Shown here one piece after another: positions 60,054-64,000 of a DNA stretch of 64,000 bases (the first letter of the stretch is position 1; each line of letters begins with the position of its first letter). The stretch is from the NCBI RefSeq assembly GCF_020532645.1, contig NZ_JAJAUZ010000003.1:1-64000 (forward strand). The letters are read 5' to 3'. The notes under the pieces are model-generated. The model did not search any database. It saw nothing but the letters and a program-made list of their open reading frames with translations, and was not told the origin of the DNA. The stretch comes from Streptomyces bambusae. GTDB taxonomy: Bacteria; Actinomycetota; Actinomycetes; Streptomycetales; Streptomycetaceae. Made by a program: the position numbers and the translations under genes.

Positions 60054-61043
60054 TCACCCGGCGTCACCCCCGGCTTCCGCAGGTCCCCCGTAGCGGTCCG
60101 CCATCGTGGTGGCGCGGGTGTGCAGGGTGGTGCGCAGCCAGTCGGGGGAGAGGACTTCGGCGCTTGTGGACAGCTGCCAGAGGGACCATTCGGCGTGGCG
60201 GCGGTCCTGGAAGGTCGCTGTCAGGTGGCGGGGGAAGGCAGGGTCCTCGTGGAGGGTGAGGGCGGTTGCGGCGAGGTCGGGGCGGCGGCCGGGGTCCAGG
60301 AGGCGGAGGCGGACGGTGACCTGTTCGCCGCCGGTGCGGAAGCGGGCGCTGCGGTCCTGCCAGAGGCGGTCCAGGTCGACGCGGTCCGGCCGCTCGGCCG
60401 GTTCCGCCAGGGATTGCGCGGCCCGGATGCGGGACAGGCGGTACGTACGGTCCGTGCCGGCGCGGGTGGCCAGCAGGTAGCCCTGCTCCCGTACGGTGAC
60501 GAGGCCGATCGGGTCGACCGTGCGCCACTGCGGGGCCTGGTCCACCGCCGCGTAGTGGATGCGCAGCTTCCGGCCGGCGAGCACCGCGCCGCGGACCTCC
60601 GTGAGCACTGCGTCGGGTACGTCGTCCGTGACCAGCCGGCGCGCGAGGAAGTCGGTCTCGGGGTCGACGAGCAGCCGCTCGGCCGCGTCGGCCGCGGTCG
60701 CCCGGTAGCTCTCGGGCAGTGCGTCGACCACCTTGAGCATGGCCGACGCGAGCGCCGAGCCGAGGCCGAACGCCTGCGCGCCGCGCCGCGATCCGGCGAC
60801 CAGCAGGGCGAGCGCCTCGTCGTGGTTGAGTCCCGTCAGCTCGGTCTGGAACCCGGGCAGCAGGGCGAAACCGCCGTGCCGCCCGCGTTCCGCGTACACC
60901 GGGACCCCGGCCGCGGACAGCGCCTCGATGTCGCGCAGCACGGTGCGCGTGGACACCTCCAGCTCGCGCGCGAGCGCGGCGGCGGACAGCCGTCCGTGCT
61001 GCCGGAGCAGCAGCACCAGCGAGACCAGCCGGTCGGCGCGCAT
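60054..61043 (-). CDS. WYL-domain transcriptional regulator
   Basis: 329 residues, YafY type. N-terminal helix-turn-helix AAALARELEVSTRTVLRDIEALSAAGVPVYAERGRHGGFALLPGF, WYL region IHYAAVDQAPQWRTVDPIGLVTVREQGYLLATRAG and a C-terminal WCX part. ATG at 61043. It is divergent from a RidA-family gene; three CACGACA half-sites in the spacer are the likely operator. Confidence 0.93.
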   Translation of the reverse strand: MRADRLVSLVLLLRQHGRLSAAALARELEVSTRTVLRDIEALSAAGVPVYAERGRHGGFALLPGFQTELTGLNHDEALALLVAGSRRGAQAFGLGSALASAMLKVVDALPESYRATAADAAERLLVDPETDFLARRLVTDDVPDAVLTEVRGAVLAGRKLRIHYAAVDQAPQWRTVDPIGLVTVREQGYLLATRAGTDRTYRLSRIRAAQSLAEPAERPDRVDLDRLWQDRSARFRTGGEQVTVRLRLLDPGRRPDLAATALTLHEDPAFPRHLTATFQDRRHAEWSLWQLSTSAEVLSPDWLRTTLHTRATTMADRYGGPAEAGGDAG

Positions 61044-61081
61044 GGGAAGCCCCTCAGGAAGTTCGAGAAGTCGCGGAAATA

Positions 61082-61151
61082 CACGACACAGGATGTCGTG
61101 ATTCGTTGCGAGGCTTGACCTGCTCGGCCGAAAAGCCGCACACACACGACA
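61082..61151. promoter_or_regulatory. CACGACA inverted and repeated sites between WYL and ridA
   Basis: CACGACA-cagga-TGTCGTG (61082-61100), perfect 7-bp arms with 5-base spacer, and a third CACGACA at 61145-61151 closer to the ridA start. Consistent with control of both genes by the adjacent WYL protein. Confidence 0.6.
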
Positions 61152-61177
61152 TTTCGCATGCATGAAAGGTGGCCGCC

Positions 61178-61579
61178 ATGGCCCACGTCCTCGTCAACCC
61201 GGACGGCCTGCACGACCCGACCCCCTTCGGCTACAGCCACACCGCCGCCGTCCCCGCCGGTGCGGAACTGGTGCTGATCGCCGGTCAGTACGGTTCCGGC
61301 CCGGACGGCGCGGTCGTCTCGCCCGATTTCACCCAGCAGGTGAAGCAGGCGTTCCACAACGTCGGCGTCGCCCTCGCCGCCCACGGGCTCGACCTGAGCC
61401 ACGTCGTCCGGCTGAGGACGTACGTGGTGGGGCACGAGCCGGCCAAGCTCGGTCCGCTCGCCGCCGCCCTGCAGGAGTGCTGGGGTGCGAAGCCGCCCAC
61501 TCAGACCCTCGTCGGGGTCGCGAGCCTGGCCACCCCCGACATGCTGTTCGAGGTCGAAGCCGTCGCCGCCCGCCCCTGA
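61178..61579 (+). CDS. RidA-family protein
   Basis: 133 residues, YjgF/RidA-type trimer-forming protein: VLVNPDGLHDPTPFGYSHTAAV, ELVLIAGQYGSGPDG, the VVRLRTYVVG segment with the conserved Arg and a C-terminal LVGVASLATPDMLFEVEAVA. Family members deaminate reactive enamines/imines, or act in related hydrolysis. ATG at 61178 with AGGTGG upstream; an earlier GTG is possible. Strong hairpin follows. Confidence 0.93.
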   Translation: MAHVLVNPDGLHDPTPFGYSHTAAVPAGAELVLIAGQYGSGPDGAVVSPDFTQQVKQAFHNVGVALAAHGLDLSHVVRLRTYVVGHEPAKLGPLAAALQECWGAKPPTQTLVGVASLATPDMLFEVEAVAARP

Positions 61580-61590
61580 ACCGCACCGAT

Positions 61591-61667
61591 GCCCGGGGCT
61601 CCGGCCGCCGTCCGCCGCGCGGACGGACCCCTCGTCCGCCGTGCGAACGGCGGCCGGAGCCCCGGGC
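61591..61667 (+). terminator. Very long terminator hairpin after ridA
   Basis: A 21-bp perfect stem (61591-61611 against 61647-61667) enclosing a 35-base loop with its own 6-bp hairpin. Located 12 bp after the ridA stop. Confidence 0.85.
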
Positions 61668-61821
61668 GGTTCGCGGTGCCCGCCACCGCCTGACGCCGTT
61701 TCGGGCGTTTCGTGACGACCTGTCTGTGAGCTGCGCTACTCAGGGCGCTTTGTCGATTGTTGCCCTCGGCAAGAAATGAGAAGATCCGTTCCGTTTTTGC
61801 TCATACTTGAGAAAGCGCATA

Positions 61822-64000
61822 GTGAACCTTTTCTCCATACCGGTTGAAGGAGCGGGGAGTTCCGGTAGCCCGGGATCCCGCTCCCCCTGGCGGATCCGCA
61901 CGGTGGCCGGCATCGCCGCCCTCGCGGTGGCCGCCAACACCGGCCTGATCGCCCAGGCCGCAGCCGCTTCGCCCCCTGTCGCCGCCGCCCCTTCCGCCAA
62001 GCCCGCCCAGGGCCCCGCCGAGGCGAAGGACGCCGCGACCGCGCACCTGCTGGCCCGGCTGCAGCAGCGCAGCATCGAGATCCTGGACGAGCGCACCGAC
62101 TCGACCACCACCTACGCCCGTCCCGACGGCACCACGTCGGTGCAGACGTTCACCGGCCCGATCCGCGTCAAGGACGCCAAGGGCACCTGGCGTCCGGTCG
62201 ACACCACCCTCGTCGACGCCGGCGACGCGATCCGCCCGAAGAACGCCGCCGCCGACGTCGAACTCTCCGACGGCGGCTCCGGCGAGGGCCTCGTGTCCGT
62301 CGGCCGCGGCAAGCACTCCCTCGGCATCGGCTGGCAGGGCAGGCTGCCCGCGCCGAAGCTCAAGGGCTCCACCGCGACGTACGAGAACGCCGTCGCGGGC
62401 GGCGGCGACCTGGTGGTCACCGCGCTCAAGGAGGGCTTCAGCCACTCCGTCGTCCTCCACGAGGCCCCCACCAAGCCCGTCGAGTACCGGATTCCGGTCG
62501 AGGCCACCGGCCTCAAGCTGACCGAGACCGCCGACAAGCGCCTCCGCTGGAACGATTCCGCAAACAAGGCGAAGGCCACCGCCCCCGCCCCCGTCATGTG
62601 GGACTCCTCCTACGACCGCGCCTCCGGCGACGCCGCGCACATCGCGCCCGTCGAGGTCGAGGTCGAGGCGGGCAAGGACGGCAAGGGCCAGGTCCTCGTC
62701 CTCAAGCCCAGCATGGCGTTCCTCGGCGACCCCAAGCTGACGTACCCGGTGACGATCGACCCCACCGACTCCCTCATGGGGCCGGTGACCGACACCTGGA
62801 TCCAGTACGACGACTACCTCACGAGCCAGCGCGGCTCGACCGAACTGAAGGCCGGCACGTACAACGGAGCCGAGAAGGCCCGTTCCTTCCTCCAGTTCAA
62901 CGTCGACAAGTACAAGGGCAAGCAGATCCTCGACACGGACCTGCGCCTGTACTCGTACTACTCCTCGACGTGCTCCACCACGAACTCCGGCAACCAGGTG
63001 CGCCGCATCACCGCCGCCTGGGACCCGTCCGCGATCACCTGGGCCAACCAGCCCGCCACGACCGCGACCGGCGCCGTCACCTCCACCGCGGCCAAGGGCT
63101 ACAACTCCACCTGCCCCGCCGGCCACGTCTCGTGGGACGTCGACGCCATCGTCCAGGCCTGGGCCGACGGCCAGCCCAACCACGGCGTGCGCATCGCCGC
63201 CGTGGACGAGACCGACGTGCTCACCTGGCGCCGCTACCACTCGGCGAACCAGACCGACGGCTCCCACAACGCCACGTACGAGCCCTCGCTGACGGTCGAC
63301 TACAACACCAAGCCCGGCCCGGCCACCCCGGTCTCGCCGCTGTCCGGAACCGCCGGCAACGACACGACGCCGACGCTCACCGGCAAGGCGACCGACCCGG
63401 ACGGCAACACGGTCCAGCTCACCTACGAGATCTGGACCCCGACCGGGACCACCGCCCTGCAGACCGGCAAGTCCGCGTTCACCGCCTCCGGCGTGGCCGC
63501 CCCGTGGACCCCCACCACCGCGCTCGCCCCCGGCAGCTACAAGTGGCGGGCCGCCGTCCACGACGGCAAGACGTGGAACGGCACCTGGTCCGCCTGGCAG
63601 ACCTTCACGGTCGACACCGCCAAGCCCGCCACCACCGCCGTCGGCTCGGGCGACTTCCCGGCCGGCCAGTGGTCCGGCACGGCCAACGCCAACGGCGACT
63701 TCTCCGGCTCGTTCACCTTCACCCCGCCCACCAGCGACGTGAAGGACATCCAGTACAAGCTGGACTCCGGCGCCTGGACGACCGTCGCCACCACCGGCGC
63801 CGCCGTCACGCGGACCCTCACCTTCAAGGCCGGCCCGCACACCGTCACCGCCCACACCCGCGACGCCGCCGGCAACGTGTCCGCCGACGTCACGTACGCG
63901 TTCTCCGCGGGCAAGGGCGCCGCCCTGGTCTCGCCCGCCGAGGGCGACCGGCCCGCGCGCCGCATGGTGCTGATGGCCGAGGGCATGAGCACCTACACCG
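61822..64000 (+). CDS. Large secreted DNRLRE-domain protein (partial, runs off the right end)
   Basis: The first 726 residues of a large extracellular protein. A signal-type segment (about 23-50, IRTVAGIAALAVAANTGLIAQ) is followed by an LLARLQQRSIEILDERTDST region and a TYARPDGTTSVQTFTGPIRVKDAKGTWRPVD domain, then a DNRLRE beta-sandwich (DTWIQYDDYLTSQRGSTELKAG, SFLQFNVDKYKGKQILDTDLRLYSY, VSWDVDAIVQAWADGQPNHGVRIAA) and Ig/cadherin-like repeats (NDTTPTLTGKATDPDGNTVQLTYEIWTP). Proteins of this architecture in streptomycetes often continue into RHS repeats with a C-terminal toxin. GTG at 61822 with GAGAAAG upstream. The rest is not visible, so the toxin or any immunity gene cannot be judged here. 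Confidence 0.85.
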   Translation, partial: MNLFSIPVEGAGSSGSPGSRSPWRIRTVAGIAALAVAANTGLIAQAAAASPPVAAAPSAKPAQGPAEAKDAATAHLLARLQQRSIEILDERTDSTTTYARPDGTTSVQTFTGPIRVKDAKGTWRPVDTTLVDAGDAIRPKNAAADVELSDGGSGEGLVSVGRGKHSLGIGWQGRLPAPKLKGSTATYENAVAGGGDLVVTALKEGFSHSVVLHEAPTKPVEYRIPVEATGLKLTETADKRLRWNDSANKAKATAPAPVMWDSSYDRASGDAAHIAPVEVEVEAGKDGKGQVLVLKPSMAFLGDPKLTYPVTIDPTDSLMGPVTDTWIQYDDYLTSQRGSTELKAGTYNGAEKARSFLQFNVDKYKGKQILDTDLRLYSYYSSTCSTTNSGNQVRRITAAWDPSAITWANQPATTATGAVTSTAAKGYNSTCPAGHVSWDVDAIVQAWADGQPNHGVRIAAVDETDVLTWRRYHSANQTDGSHNATYEPSLTVDYNTKPGPATPVSPLSGTAGNDTTPTLTGKATDPDGNTVQLTYEIWTPTGTTALQTGKSAFTASGVAAPWTPTTALAPGSYKWRAAVHDGKTWNGTWSAWQTFTVDTAKPATTAVGSGDFPAGQWSGTANANGDFSGSFTFTPPTSDVKDIQYKLDSGAWTTVATTGAAVTRTLTFKAGPHTVTAHTRDAAGNVSADVTYAFSAGKGAALVSPAEGDRPARRMVLMAEGMSTYT

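Overview
The window is a high-GC, densely coded actinobacterial segment, most likely the chromosome of a Streptomyces or close relative. This rests on strong third-position GC, many GTG starts, GTGA/ATGA stop-start overlaps, and families common in streptomycetes (WYL regulators, class E-like sortase, GPP34, DNRLRE proteins, PadR plus membrane partner). No tRNA, rRNA, insertion sequence, integrase, phage gene or CRISPR array is visible. About 60 genes were called, plus three truncated gene remnants and one short leader-type ORF. The last gene runs off the right end.

Layout. 1-9 kb: a VWA protein, a membrane acyltransferase behind two palindromes, a secreted EEP-fold hydrolase, a TetR C-terminal remnant, then a three-gene minus-strand group centred on a 913-residue membrane-embedded KAP-type P-loop NTPase. 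9-20 kb: a VOC protein, hypothetical proteins, a lipoprotein-like sortase, a type B carboxylesterase, a WYL regulator divergent from a NIPSNAP protein, a P-loop kinase, a threonine synthase and a secreted beta-helix protein. 20-27 kb: a MarR/oxidoreductase unit with matching operator-like sites, a PadR/membrane-protein unit with a perfect inverted repeat, an MFS/beta-propeller pair and a secreted DNRLRE-metallophosphoesterase.

27-41 kb: small VOC and zinc-ribbon-like proteins, then a rearrangement scar near 30.3 kb where the C-terminal half of a serine hydrolase and of a LuxR-type response regulator meet head to head. After secreted proteins comes a cobalamin riboswitch followed by three overlapping ABC importer genes (binding lipoprotein, permease, ATPase), which the riboswitch marks as a B12/corrinoid uptake operon. 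Then an MBL-fold hydrolase, thiol peroxidase, an EF-hand protein and a flavoprotein that looks like thioredoxin reductase but lacks its CxxC.

41-64 kb: mixed metabolic and resistance-type genes (questin-oxidase-like, methyltransferase, HhH-GPD glycosylase, Vat-like acetyltransferase, GNATs, GPP34, PlsC), a 99-bp tandem repeat array, and a three-gene operon of TPR-like protein, HSP90-type chaperone and 1010-residue TPR protein. The right end has a PatB-type C-S lyase, a WYL regulator divergent from a RidA protein across CACGACA-type sites, and the start of a large secreted DNRLRE protein. The most interesting items are the KAP NTPase group, the HSP90/TPR operon, the 99-bp array, the 30.3-kb fusion scar, the CxxC-less flavoprotein, the unfinished DNRLRE giant and several unassigned paired palindromes.
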